Position numbers and translations under genes: made by a program
Part shown: piece after piece, positions 1 to 6,601 of the stretch
How the letters are laid out: each line of letters begins with the position of its first letter
Position numbering within the stretch: position 1 is the stretch's first letter
The notes under the pieces: model-generated
What the model was told of the DNA's origin: nothing
What the model saw: only the letters and a program-made list of their open reading frames with translations
Database searches by the model: none
Assembly (NCBI GenBank): GCA_934249265.1
Contig: CAKQKQ010000068.1
Coordinates: 1-9,915, forward strand
DNA: 9,915 bases
DNA from: an uncultured Clostridia bacterium
Lineage (GTDB): Bacteria > Bacillota > Clostridia > Christensenellales > Borkfalkiaceae
Reading direction: 5' to 3'

Positions 1-100
1 CCTCGAAGTAACACGGCTTTTGAATGTAAATCGCACGACGATTTGGCGCAGAAGAATGAGCCTGCAAAGGAAATACGCACTTGCTACAAACAACCTTTAA
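1..100 (+). CDS. C-terminal fragment, possible helix-turn-helix regulator
   Basis: This is the open end of a rightward gene that starts outside the window. In the second reading frame it gives 32 residues before a TAA at 98-100. The stretch LLNVNRTTIWRR resembles the recognition part of a Fis-type helix-turn-helix, as found at the C-terminus of sigma-54-dependent activators such as the PrpR family (typical pattern LGISRTTLWRRL). A strong rightward terminator begins 11 bases later, which supports a gene ending here. The first frame is also open, to a TAA at 103-105, and cannot be excluded, but its peptide resembles nothing I know. The fragment is too short to be sure of either the frame or the family. 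Confidence 0.4.
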   Translation, partial: LEVTRLLNVNRTTIWRRRMSLQRKYALATNNL

Positions 101-110
101 TATAAATTTT

Positions 111-148
111 TAGACGGATAAACTATCAAAATTTATCCGTCTATTTTT
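111..148 (+). terminator. Rho-independent terminator
   Basis: A perfect 12-bp stem (TAGACGGATAAA at 111-122 with its complement at 132-143) closes a 9-base loop and is followed by TTTTTA. It ends the rightward gene at the window edge and lies just outside the left direct repeat. Confidence 0.85.
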
Positions 149-172
149 ATGCCGTTTTTACGCTTTATTTTT

Positions 173-236
173 ACCTTCAAACTCGCAGGGATTTTGCGAC
201 AATGGCGATTAGGCGTGTGCTTGTCTTGAACAAGTG
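173..236 (+). repeat. Left copy of ~64-bp direct repeat, candidate attachment site
   Basis: It matches 6473-6537 in the same orientation with about six differences. The part at 208-229 is identical to 6508-6529 over 22 bases and contains AGGCGTGTGCTTGTCTT. The part at 180-200 is a small interrupted palindrome, AACTCGCA-N7-TGCGAC. The right copy lies beside the start of a tyrosine integrase gene, so the pair may be attL and attR of the element between them. The two copies are not identical, so any insertion is old or the boundary is shorter than the whole repeat. No gene is seen in 106-276. Confidence 0.65.
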
Positions 237-276
237 GAAAGCAAATATTTCAACTCATTAAAGTCGGAATATCTTT

Positions 277-747
277 TTATTGTTTCAAATCTCCAATTAT
301 TGCTCCGTTTGAATCAAATTCTATTTTTCTCTTATTTACTGCCGTTAAAACATATCCTAACAACATAACTACATTATCCAAGTTTTCAAATATTGTTATT
401 TGAAGTATTGAATCTAATTCAAAAAATTTAATAACAACATTGCAAAACAAGTAGATAAATAAAGTCCAATTCAAAAAAATTATAAAGCGTGTCATCCACT
501 TATATCTTTTGTCAAAACGAAAAAATGACAAAATTATTGCAGGCAATAAATATACAATTATTCTATACGAAATAAGAGTAAACCATTGAATAAATGATGT
601 GATGCCACATGTAGGTATGTCTTTCCATAATTCTGCACAACCAATAAACACAAAAAATGTAGTTGTTGCGAATACTGTAATCGGACAAAGTATGACAGCC
701 AATATTTTCAAAAGAAATAATTTCTTTTTTGCCGAACTTTTTTTCAT
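277..747 (-). CDS. Small membrane protein, unknown function
   Basis: A 156-residue protein I do not recognise. It opens with a lysine-rich stretch, then has hydrophobic segments at about residues 10-36, 50-76 and 86-108 and a weaker one at 114-137, so it should sit in the cytoplasmic membrane with three or four helices. The tail after residue 138 is polar. Its ATG overlaps the TGA of the upstream helical protein (ATGA at 747-744), so the two are translationally coupled and probably work together. The pair is the last unit of the candidate mobile element, downstream of a methyltransferase-nuclease-ATPase operon. Small membrane proteins paired with a soluble partner are common in abortive-infection and toxin modules, but that role here is inference from position only. 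No clear terminator is seen after its stop. Confidence 0.8.
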   Translation of the reverse strand: MKKSSAKKKLFLLKILAVILCPITVFATTTFFVFIGCAELWKDIPTCGITSFIQWFTLISYRIIVYLLPAIILSFFRFDKRYKWMTRFIIFLNWTLFIYLFCNVVIKFFELDSILQITIFENLDNVVMLLGYVLTAVNKRKIEFDSNGAIIGDLKQ

Positions 748-1127
748 GTACCTATCCCCAAAACAGTTTTGAATCTATCCCAAAAATTCTTATCACATAT
801 TTCGTTGATTTGCCTTATCAACTCTTGAATTTTTTGTCTATCGCTGTCTGTATAAATCAATGCGCCAGCCTTGCTTTTCTTATCGTATTTATCAAAAATA
901 TCATGCAATTTGCGCTTGATTTTCGTTTGTATAGAAGTGGATAAATTTTGAGTAATGGTATCTAAAAAATTTTCAAGTGGTGAATCGTTTTTGTCTAAAT
1001 ACACATTTAATTCATCAACCTTCTTTAATATCTCTTTCAAGTCAGTGTTACTTTTTACTTTAGAGATTTTTTCAAATAAATAATCAAGTAAATCATCTTT
1101 TTCCTTCCGTAATTCCTTATCTGTCAT
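744..1127 (-). CDS. Charged helical protein, unknown function
   Basis: A 127-residue, highly charged protein I do not recognise. Residues 1-45 are rich in Lys, Glu, Asp and Leu with heptad-like spacing and probably form a coiled coil or helical hairpin; residues 50-80 and 95-120 also look helical. There is no signal peptide and no obvious catalytic motif, so it is probably cytoplasmic. The start chosen is the ATG at 1127-1125, because GGAGGT lies 7 bases upstream; the ATG five codons earlier overlaps that ribosome binding site. It has its own consensus promoter and sits behind a terminator, so it is expressed independently of the restriction-type operon. Its stop overlaps the start of the membrane protein. 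It could be a sensor, regulator or antitoxin-like partner of that protein; this is inference. Confidence 0.8.
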   Translation of the reverse strand: MTDKELRKEKDDLLDYLFEKISKVKSNTDLKEILKKVDELNVYLDKNDSPLENFLDTITQNLSTSIQTKIKRKLHDIFDKYDKKSKAGALIYTDSDRQKIQELIRQINEICDKNFWDRFKTVLGIGT

Positions 1128-1134
1128 TGTTACT

Positions 1135-1140
1135 ACCTCC
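1135..1140 (-). promoter_or_regulatory. Ribosome binding site GGAGGT
   Basis: GGAGGT read on the minus strand, 7 bases before the ATG at 1127. It decides the start of the helical protein, since the more distal in-frame ATG (1142-1140) overlaps it. Confidence 0.85.
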
Positions 1141-1147
1141 ATTTGAA

Positions 1148-1176
1148 ATTATACCACAAATTGCTGTTTTTTTCAA
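1148..1176 (-). promoter_or_regulatory. Sigma-A promoter, extended -10
   Basis: Minus strand: TTGAAA at 1176-1171, a 17-base spacer, and TATAAT at 1153-1148 preceded by TGG, which gives the extended -10 form TGnTATAAT. It lies about 20 bases before the GGAGGT of the two-gene helical/membrane unit. This is one of the best promoter matches in the window and implies strong, possibly constitutive expression. Confidence 0.85.
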
Positions 1177-1221
1177 CTCTTAAAGATATGACATCCATAC
1201 AATTTAACATAAAAGTAAATA

Positions 1222-1246
1222 TAGCCCGACTTGTTCGGTCGGGCTA
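1222..1246 (-). terminator. Terminator after the Z1 ATPase gene
   Basis: A perfect 9-bp stem (TAGCCCGAC at 1222-1230 with GTCGGGCTA at 1238-1246) and a 7-base loop, beginning 20 bases after the ATPase stop. The minus-strand tail is TATTTACTTTTA, only moderately T-rich, so some readthrough is possible. It separates the restriction-type operon from the following two genes. Confidence 0.7.
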
Positions 1247-1266
1247 CAAAAACGCTTAACTTTATA

Positions 1267-3153
1267 CTATTTTACACTATAATAGACATCATCGTTAGGT
1301 AATTTGATGTTTGGAATCCAAAGTTGTTCACCATTCCAACCCTTTGTTCCTGTTACCTTATACATTGTCAAAACCGTGATGTCAGAAAACGTGTCGCCAA
1401 GTTTTCTATCATTTTCAGACAATAATGTTCCCGTTCCTTTTGCTATGTCACGGTTTCTGCGAACAATAAGCCTTGCTTGTGCCAATGGATTCTCAGCCAA
1501 AATCGTATTTATAAAGCCCTCAAAGGATTTTGAATCCCAATCGTCGCCGTCATTTACTATTTCGTCCAATAACGAATTAACAAATTTGAGGCTTACGACA
1601 TAACTGTCTGTATCTTCAAATTTTTCAAGCATTCCGTCTAAAACAGAAATACTTTTATTAGCAGGCGAAAAAGGGAAATAATTTACGCCACCGCAATATG
1701 TACATAGCGCAGTATTGTCCAGCACATTTTTTCGTGTCGGTCGTAAAGACTTAGGATATGATATTTTAATATCATTAAAATCTTTGCGTTTTTGAATTTG
1801 AGCGATAATGCTGTTATTAGTCGCGTTGATATCAGAAAACAACTTAAATAATATGGGTGGCATAAAAATGCGCATCATATTTCTATCTCTATCATAGCCA
1901 AACATTCTCGCGTGTTGCCACATAGTATCCGCTTGCGGATTTTTCGATACCCTGCAATAATAAATCGTTTGGAGCATAGGGAAAGTAACGCCACGACCTA
2001 AACTATTACCGCCGACGATTATATTGATTCCTTCTTCATATTGCGTATTTTCTTCAAATGAAACTTGCGAATTTATGGTTAATACTTTAATTCCGTCATC
2101 ATCGTTTACTCTTGCTTTTATGAAACTATATATGTCATCGAACGAAGAAATATCGGCTTTTGTCGTAGATATATCGTTATACGCTTGTTTTAATGATTCA
2201 ACAGTAACATCTTCGTCTATTGATTGAGATAACTCGTTCAGATAATTTCCTATTTTTTCAGCAAAAGCCTTATGGTCTGCTACACGCATACTCGGATGTA
2301 TTAAGAAATTACATACTTTTCCGCCTTTTAGAAAAACTTCGGCAGAAGTAACAAGATGTATGAGTAATGCTTTCAATAATCCATTTTCGGGAAATTCATC
2401 GTCAACAAGAATATCTTTTCCTTCGTCATTATCCGTAAGGCGAACTATTTTGTTATCCGGCGCAAAAATCGTATTGCCACCGATATATCCATTACCCGGC
2501 TTGAAGTAATATATAAAATACGGTTTCCAACCACTTTGCCACGTTTGCAATAAATTTGCCTGTGGCGTTCCCGTCACTTCAAGATAAATACTACTTGCGG
2601 ATGTATGTTTGATAGACTCAAGATTTTTATTGATTGTGCTTTGTTTTTTCTTGTTTACAAGCGTATTCAGACTTGCCGCGTCTGCCTCGTCGTCAACAAT
2701 AAAAAGAGCATTTCCTGCACAAAAATGAGTAGAGGCAAGATTATTTTTCCATTGTTTCAATATGTTAGTGTTTTTCTTTAATACGATGACAGACGGCTTT
2801 TTCAAATTGTTTTGGTAAAATTTTATGTATTCCGTTTCGTCACACACGCAAAAATCCGTCAAATCTCTTTGAGCGCGCTTATATGTTTGCTGTTGTAATA
2901 AAACGTTATCTGTCGTTAGTAATAGAAATATCGGAAATCCTTCATCGGCAGCAGCACACATAAGTCCGAACATATGGCTTGTTTTGCCACTTTGAACGTC
3001 GCCAACGAGTAAACTGACGACGTGTTCTTTGAATGTAAAATTCGCTATATATTCAGGAACTATATCGTCTGTCGTTTGTTTTATTGCAGTGGCAAGCGAA
3101 GGATTTTTTACCGCTATGTTGTTTAGATAGTTTTGAAGACAATTTTTCATCAT
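1267..3153 (-). CDS. Z1-domain superfamily II-type ATPase
   Basis: A 628-residue nucleic-acid-dependent ATPase. Residues 51-58, GDVQSGKT, are the Walker A loop (Lys57); 154-158, DDEAD, are Walker B; 194-199, TGTPQA, match helicase motif III. The second half has the Z1 signature: GGNSLGRGVT at 381-390 and DTMWQHARMFGYDRD at 409-423, the latter resembling helicase motif VI with its arginine. Z1 proteins are known beside C5 methyltransferases and nucleases in restriction-like loci, where they are thought to act as motors or remodellers; the exact activity here is inferred. The ATG at 3153 lies one base after the nuclease stop, with AAGGTG just upstream inside the nuclease gene, so translation is coupled. 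A TTG six codons further upstream is possible but overlaps the nuclease gene and has no better ribosome site. Confidence 0.93.
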   Translation of the reverse strand: MMKNCLQNYLNNIAVKNPSLATAIKQTTDDIVPEYIANFTFKEHVVSLLVGDVQSGKTSHMFGLMCAAADEGFPIFLLLTTDNVLLQQQTYKRAQRDLTDFCVCDETEYIKFYQNNLKKPSVIVLKKNTNILKQWKNNLASTHFCAGNALFIVDDEADAASLNTLVNKKKQSTINKNLESIKHTSASSIYLEVTGTPQANLLQTWQSGWKPYFIYYFKPGNGYIGGNTIFAPDNKIVRLTDNDEGKDILVDDEFPENGLLKALLIHLVTSAEVFLKGGKVCNFLIHPSMRVADHKAFAEKIGNYLNELSQSIDEDVTVESLKQAYNDISTTKADISSFDDIYSFIKARVNDDDGIKVLTINSQVSFEENTQYEEGINIIVGGNSLGRGVTFPMLQTIYYCRVSKNPQADTMWQHARMFGYDRDRNMMRIFMPPILFKLFSDINATNNSIIAQIQKRKDFNDIKISYPKSLRPTRKNVLDNTALCTYCGGVNYFPFSPANKSISVLDGMLEKFEDTDSYVVSLKFVNSLLDEIVNDGDDWDSKSFEGFINTILAENPLAQARLIVRRNRDIAKGTGTLLSENDRKLGDTFSDITVLTMYKVTGTKGWNGEQLWIPNIKLPNDDVYYSVK

Positions 3154-3154
3154 T

Positions 3155-4201
3155 TTACACCTTAAAATCAAGATACCATAAGTTTGGTATCGTCGTCTTT
3201 GTCATTGAAAAGTTACAACGTCCATATTCCTGTAATTCTTGCGCGGTAACAGGGGTTATGCCCGAAAGGACACCCGCATTCTCCAATCGACCTTTCAGCC
3301 ACTTTCCTAAAATACGTAAATCGCCTTCGGAACGAAAATTTTTACTATAATCTCCGCTAACCTTACATCTAAATTTCCACCCGTCATCCGTAATAACGTC
3401 AAACGAGGCGGAATCGGTTTGCGCTTGCGGGTATCCTTTTAATGAAGTAATCGCTTTTGAAACAATTATTTCTGCTTCATACCAATGGCGTGGTTTTATA
3501 ACACCCGTAGATTTTGTTTCGCGCCCCTTACCGAAAAATACATTCAAATTGCTTTGCGGTGTATCTTTTATGGGAATATCGAATTTAACATCAGTTAGAG
3601 AGGCAAGGCATTGCGCCAATTCTTGCGGGGAAACTTTTGATACAAAGTCTTGTCCTTCCAATATCGGATTTCCGGTCTTAAAAGTATTTATATCTAAATT
3701 CGCAATATTTTCGGTTGCTTTATCTCTTAAATCGGAAATAAACCCTTGCATTTTTGCAAGCGACAGTTCATCATTGATAAGTATTGAAGATTCATATATT
3801 CGGTTTTGACAATCTACAATACTACTTAAATTGTTTGAACCGATAATACCGGCAAATGCTTTGTCGCCCTTTTGAAATGAATATAATTTCCCGTGATAAC
3901 GGAATGGTGTTACCAACCGAACTTCGCCAGCCCCATTGTCACGTAAAAATTCATTCAGTTTAACTGCGGACTTGTACTCAACTTGAGTAAATTGTTCGAT
4001 ATAGTGCATTCCGATGATTAAATTCAACTTTTGTACGTGATTTAACTCTACGGCTTTTTGCAGTTCTATCAACGCATCCGATGTGATATATCCGACGGCG
4101 ATATCCAATTCGTCAGTTTGCGGCAGTAGACTATAAAAAGAATCTGCGAACGTTTGGGATGAAGTTTTCAAAGGATTATAATTTGAAAATAAAAAATCCA
4201 T
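3155..4201 (-). CDS. PLD-fold restriction endonuclease, NgoFVII/BfiI type
   Basis: A 348-residue protein with an N-terminal phospholipase-D-type nuclease domain (about 1-170) and a C-terminal domain (about 235-348) that fits the B3-like DNA-binding domain of NgoFVII-type enzymes. The active-site set is visible: YHGKLYSF at 102-109 gives His103 and Lys105, GSNNLS at 121-126 gives Asn123, and YESS at 136-139 gives Glu137. The order and spacing are close to those of BfiI (His105, Lys107, Asn125, Glu136 as I recall them). Only one such half-site is present, so it should dimerise to build one active site and cut without metal ions. The start is the ATG at 4201, seven bases after GGAG, rather than the earlier ATG at 4228 inside the methyltransferase gene. 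It is the expected cutting partner of the upstream methyltransferase. Sequence specificity cannot be read from the protein. Confidence 0.9.
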   Translation of the reverse strand: MDFLFSNYNPLKTSSQTFADSFYSLLPQTDELDIAVGYITSDALIELQKAVELNHVQKLNLIIGMHYIEQFTQVEYKSAVKLNEFLRDNGAGEVRLVTPFRYHGKLYSFQKGDKAFAGIIGSNNLSSIVDCQNRIYESSILINDELSLAKMQGFISDLRDKATENIANLDINTFKTGNPILEGQDFVSKVSPQELAQCLASLTDVKFDIPIKDTPQSNLNVFFGKGRETKSTGVIKPRHWYEAEIIVSKAITSLKGYPQAQTDSASFDVITDDGWKFRCKVSGDYSKNFRSEGDLRILGKWLKGRLENAGVLSGITPVTAQELQEYGRCNFSMTKTTIPNLWYLDFKV

Positions 4202-4205
4202 AATA

Positions 4206-5309
4206 TTACTCCATTTCTTGTGTAACAAGATCCAAACGTTCTTTTACTGTAAGACTTCTCAAATGCTCGTATTCTTCTTGCAAATTCACAGGGTTATAAT
4301 CGCCCGTAAAGAGTGGCATCAATCTTTTTGCAACAGCACGCACGCCAACAGGCGGAACAGCGTTTCCAATTTGGCGACGAACCTCCGTGATATTTCCCAT
4401 AAATTTGAAATCGTCAGGGAACGACTGTAATCTTGCGCGTTCTCTATTTGTAAGCGGGCGCGGTTCAGGATAGTGATAACCCCACGTTCCGCCACCGCCT
4501 GCGGCGATAATTGTCTTTGACGGCTCATTTCTGTCTATACGACGATAAACGTGAGAAATCATTCCCTTCACATAAAGGGGGTTGTCTTTTGGAATGTCCG
4601 TAAAATTACCGCCTTCGGGTATCAACTCCAACATTTGACGAGTTTTTTCTTTACAGTTTATACGCTCATTATTATACGGAACGTCTAATGCTCCTTGAAG
4701 GGCTTGTCCTGCCGTAACGTATGGCAAAGTTCCGTTTGGTCCGTGGGTAGGCTTTGGGTGCTTAAAATCAAACCCTGTATCAACTCTGATTCCGACAATA
4801 AGTAATCTTTCGCGAAATTGCGGAACGCCATATTCTGCGAAATTATACAAATGCGGTTTTACTATGTAGCCGGGTGCAATGTTCTCAAAATCGTGAATAA
4901 TTGTTTCTATTGCCTTATGCTTATTAGCGGTAAGCAACCCTTTAACATTTTCGGCAACGAATGCTTTCGGTTTTTTTGCGTCCACAAATTCAAGAAAATG
5001 CCTGTATAAACCGCCACGTTTTCCATTTAAGCCCGGTTGTTTCCATATAACGGAAAAATCCTGACAAGGAAAACCGCCTAAAACCAAATCGCAATCCGGT
5101 ATGGTTTTGTCTGTATACGGGTCGATTTTTGTTATATCACCATAGTGAATAACGTCACCTAAATTTTCACGAAACGAGGCAACAGCCCATTCGGCAAAAT
5201 CGTTCGCCCAAATCGTTTGATATCCTTCCATATGAAAACCTAAATCTAATCCGCCACAGCCTGAAAAAATAGAAACTATCGTAGGCGTAACTTTTTTATT
5301 GTTTTGCAT
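4206..5309 (-). CDS. C5-cytosine DNA methyltransferase
   Basis: A 367-residue enzyme that transfers a methyl group from S-adenosylmethionine to carbon 5 of cytosine in a specific DNA site. All main motifs are in order: I, FSGCGGLDLGF (15-25), for cofactor binding; IV, GGFPCQDFS (78-86), with catalytic Cys82; VI, ENV (120-122); VIII, QFRERLLIVGIR (164-175); IX, LTNRERARLQSFPD (286-299); X, QIGNAVPP (313-320). The target-recognition region lies between VIII and IX (about 180-280). The length is typical of single-domain C5 enzymes. AGAGGT stands 7 bases before the ATG. It is the first gene of the operon and ends 4 bases before the nuclease start, as expected if modification must precede cleavage. 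It has no N-terminal helix-turn-helix, so it is not an obvious self-regulator. Confidence 0.97.
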   Translation of the reverse strand: MQNNKKVTPTIVSIFSGCGGLDLGFHMEGYQTIWANDFAEWAVASFRENLGDVIHYGDITKIDPYTDKTIPDCDLVLGGFPCQDFSVIWKQPGLNGKRGGLYRHFLEFVDAKKPKAFVAENVKGLLTANKHKAIETIIHDFENIAPGYIVKPHLYNFAEYGVPQFRERLLIVGIRVDTGFDFKHPKPTHGPNGTLPYVTAGQALQGALDVPYNNERINCKEKTRQMLELIPEGGNFTDIPKDNPLYVKGMISHVYRRIDRNEPSKTIIAAGGGGTWGYHYPEPRPLTNRERARLQSFPDDFKFMGNITEVRRQIGNAVPPVGVRAVAKRLMPLFTGDYNPVNLQEEYEHLRSLTVKERLDLVTQEME

Positions 5310-5346
5310 AACCGTAACCTCTGTTCTAATGAATTATTTCCGTTGA

Positions 5347-5381
5347 GTTTGTTCATCGAATAATCTATTCGGTGAACAAAC
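5347..5381. promoter_or_regulatory. Long palindrome upstream of the methyltransferase, candidate operator
   Basis: Sixteen-base arms, GTTTGTTCATCGAATA (5347-5362) and TATTCGGTGAACAAAC (5366-5381), with one mismatch and a three-base centre, 38 bases before the methyltransferase ATG. A further half-site, GATGAACAAA, is at 5413-5422 in the orientation of the right arm and 42 bases (about four helical turns) from it. Neither side has a T-run, so a terminator is unlikely. I infer an operator for a dimeric regulator. No controller-protein gene is seen in the window, and I could not identify the methyltransferase promoter. Confidence 0.55.
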
Positions 5382-5389
5382 AGGCGATA

Positions 5390-5405
5390 AAAATACATCA
5401 ATTAG
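5390..5405 (+). repeat. 16-bp direct repeat, copy 1
   Basis: AAAATACATCAATTAG, identical to 5486-5501, in the gap between the integrase and the methyltransferase. The starts of the copies are 96 bases apart, and the interval holds the third GATGAACAAA half-site and a rightward promoter. Confidence 0.7.
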
Positions 5406-5456
5406 TGTCACGGATGAACAAAACTTTTCTTTTTATTTCAGCAGACCGCGCAAATA

Positions 5457-5485
5457 TTGACTTTGGCAAGTTTTTGTAGTATAAT
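5457..5485 (+). promoter_or_regulatory. Consensus promoter facing into the integrase 3' end
   Basis: Plus strand: TTGACT at 5457-5462, a 17-base spacer, TATAAT at 5480-5485. Transcription would begin near 5492 and run rightward, antisense to the integrase, whose stop is at 5519. No plus-strand gene with a ribosome site is seen downstream before 7211. An antisense RNA against the integrase is the simplest reading; a relic of an older arrangement is another. Confidence 0.65.
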
Positions 5486-5501
5486 AAAATACATCAATTA
5501 G
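5486..5501 (+). repeat. 16-bp direct repeat, copy 2
   Basis: Second copy of AAAATACATCAATTAG (first at 5390-5405). It begins directly after the -10 box of the rightward promoter and covers its expected start site. It could be a regulator site, an integrase arm-binding site or the scar of an older insertion; nothing in the sequence decides this. Confidence 0.7.
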
Positions 5502-5518
5502 ATTATTTTATGTACATT

Positions 5519-6433
5519 TTACAGCAGTTTTCCAAGGCGGTTCATCATAGCGGTTTTATGCTCTAATAGCGAATGAGCATAGCGATTCAGAGTAATCGTC
5601 GGGTTCTTATGACCGAGTATTTCAGACAACGTTTTTACGTCCATTCCGCACTCTAAGGCGCGAGTCGCAAACGTATGACGTAGTGAATGAAAACCGCGGT
5701 GAACAATATTCTGTCTTTTAAGCAGCAATTCAAAACTTCGTTGGTAGGAACGCACCGAAACAGCGTTACCGTCAGCCGATACCACGAAGTCCGAATTACT
5801 GCTTTTCTTTATGCCTTTTAGTTTAGGCAAAAGTTGTTTCGGGAGCGGTATCACTCGGCGTGAAGTAGCGGTTTTCGGTTCGTCAAACACAATCCCGCCG
5901 CTTGTATCGTGACAGGAGCGAGAAACAGTCAGCAATCCTTTTTGTAGGTCTATATCTTTCCATTGTAACGCAATCAATTCGCCTACACGCAAGCCCGTAT
6001 AAAGGCATAAAACGATACCGAACATTTTTGTCTTCTTGCTATCGAATACAGCCGATTCTATTTTCTTTTGCTCGGCAAGCGTAAAACACTCGATTTTTCG
6101 TTCTTTTAGTTTCGGACGTTTAATCATATTTGCCGTGTAATCTTTGGCATATCCGAGCAAATGCGCCGTGCGTAATGAATTTTGCGATACCGATATAATT
6201 GCGTTTACCGTGTTTGCGGATAAAACCTTGCCGGTTTTATCGTTGCCGCTCGATAAAAGTTCCGTTACAAACGACTGCAAAACGATAGGCGTAAGGTCGT
6301 TTACGTCCATATCGCCGATTTTCGGGGCAATGTGCGTGCGTATAAGTTGTTCGTAACGGATATAAGTGCGTTCTTTTGCGCTCGGCTTTATGTAATTGCT
6401 TAGCCAGATATTCAGCCAATCTATGTATTTCAT
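5519..6433 (-). CDS. Tyrosine recombinase, phage/ICE-type integrase
   Basis: A 304-residue integrase. Residues 1-105 form the SAM-like core-binding domain and 115-304 the catalytic domain. The catalytic set is complete: Arg149 in TGLRVGEL, Lys187 in PKTATSRR, His249 and Arg252 in HSLRHTFATR, His275 in GHKNP, and nucleophile Tyr285 in LNRYAHS. There is no clear N-terminal arm-binding domain in this version, though the frame stays open upstream to a TTG at 6508. I chose the ATG at 6433 because the residues before it overlap the direct repeat and the TTG follows a stop codon with no ribosome site; the ATG itself has only a weak one. It is transcribed away from the repeat at 6473-6537 towards the restriction-type operon, with no clear terminator between. 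It probably integrates and excises the element. Confidence 0.93.
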   Translation of the reverse strand: MKYIDWLNIWLSNYIKPSAKERTYIRYEQLIRTHIAPKIGDMDVNDLTPIVLQSFVTELLSSGNDKTGKVLSANTVNAIISVSQNSLRTAHLLGYAKDYTANMIKRPKLKERKIECFTLAEQKKIESAVFDSKKTKMFGIVLCLYTGLRVGELIALQWKDIDLQKGLLTVSRSCHDTSGGIVFDEPKTATSRRVIPLPKQLLPKLKGIKKSSNSDFVVSADGNAVSVRSYQRSFELLLKRQNIVHRGFHSLRHTFATRALECGMDVKTLSEILGHKNPTITLNRYAHSLLEHKTAMMNRLGKLL

Positions 6434-6472
6434 TTTCTTTGATTCTTCTGTGATTTTTAATTGATTTTCTAA

Positions 6473-6537
6473 ACCTTCAAACTCGCAAGGTTTTTGCGAC
6501 GTTGGCAATTAGGCGTGTGCTTGTCTTGATACAAGTC
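6473..6537 (+). repeat. Right copy of ~64-bp direct repeat, candidate attachment site
   Basis: Partner of 173-236. It starts 40 bases upstream of the integrase ATG, the usual place of an attachment site in an integrase module. Unlike the left copy, its AGGCGTGTGCTTGTCTT (6511-6527) has an inverted partner at 6556-6572. The AACTCGCA-N7-TGCGAC palindrome is at 6480-6500; its seven-base centre differs from that of the left copy at two positions. Confidence 0.65.
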
Positions 6538-6572
6538 GGCTCGCTACGCTCGCCGAAGACAAGCACACGCCT
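6511..6572. repeat. 17-bp perfect inverted repeat (62-bp hairpin)
   Basis: AGGCGTGTGCTTGTCTT at 6511-6527 pairs perfectly with 6556-6572, and CGGC (6537-6540) with GCCG (6552-6555) extends the stem past an asymmetric bulge. The left arm is part of the direct repeat shared with 173-236, so the window holds three copies of this sequence, one of them inverted. A shorter hairpin (TGTCCGA at 6574-6580 with TCGGACA at 6596-6602) follows directly. Confidence 0.8.
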
Positions 6573-6601
6573 CTGTCCGAACAAACAAATCTGACTCGGA
6601 C

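Noticed and set aside
1..105. Alternative first-frame peptide at the window edge
   Set aside because: Open but with no recognisable motif; the second frame has a helix-turn-helix-like stretch. The doubt is kept in the confidence of that entry.
6434..6508. N-terminal extension of the integrase from a TTG
   Set aside because: The TTG follows a stop directly and has no ribosome site, and the extra residues are translated from the direct repeat; the ATG at 6433 opens at the expected core-binding domain.
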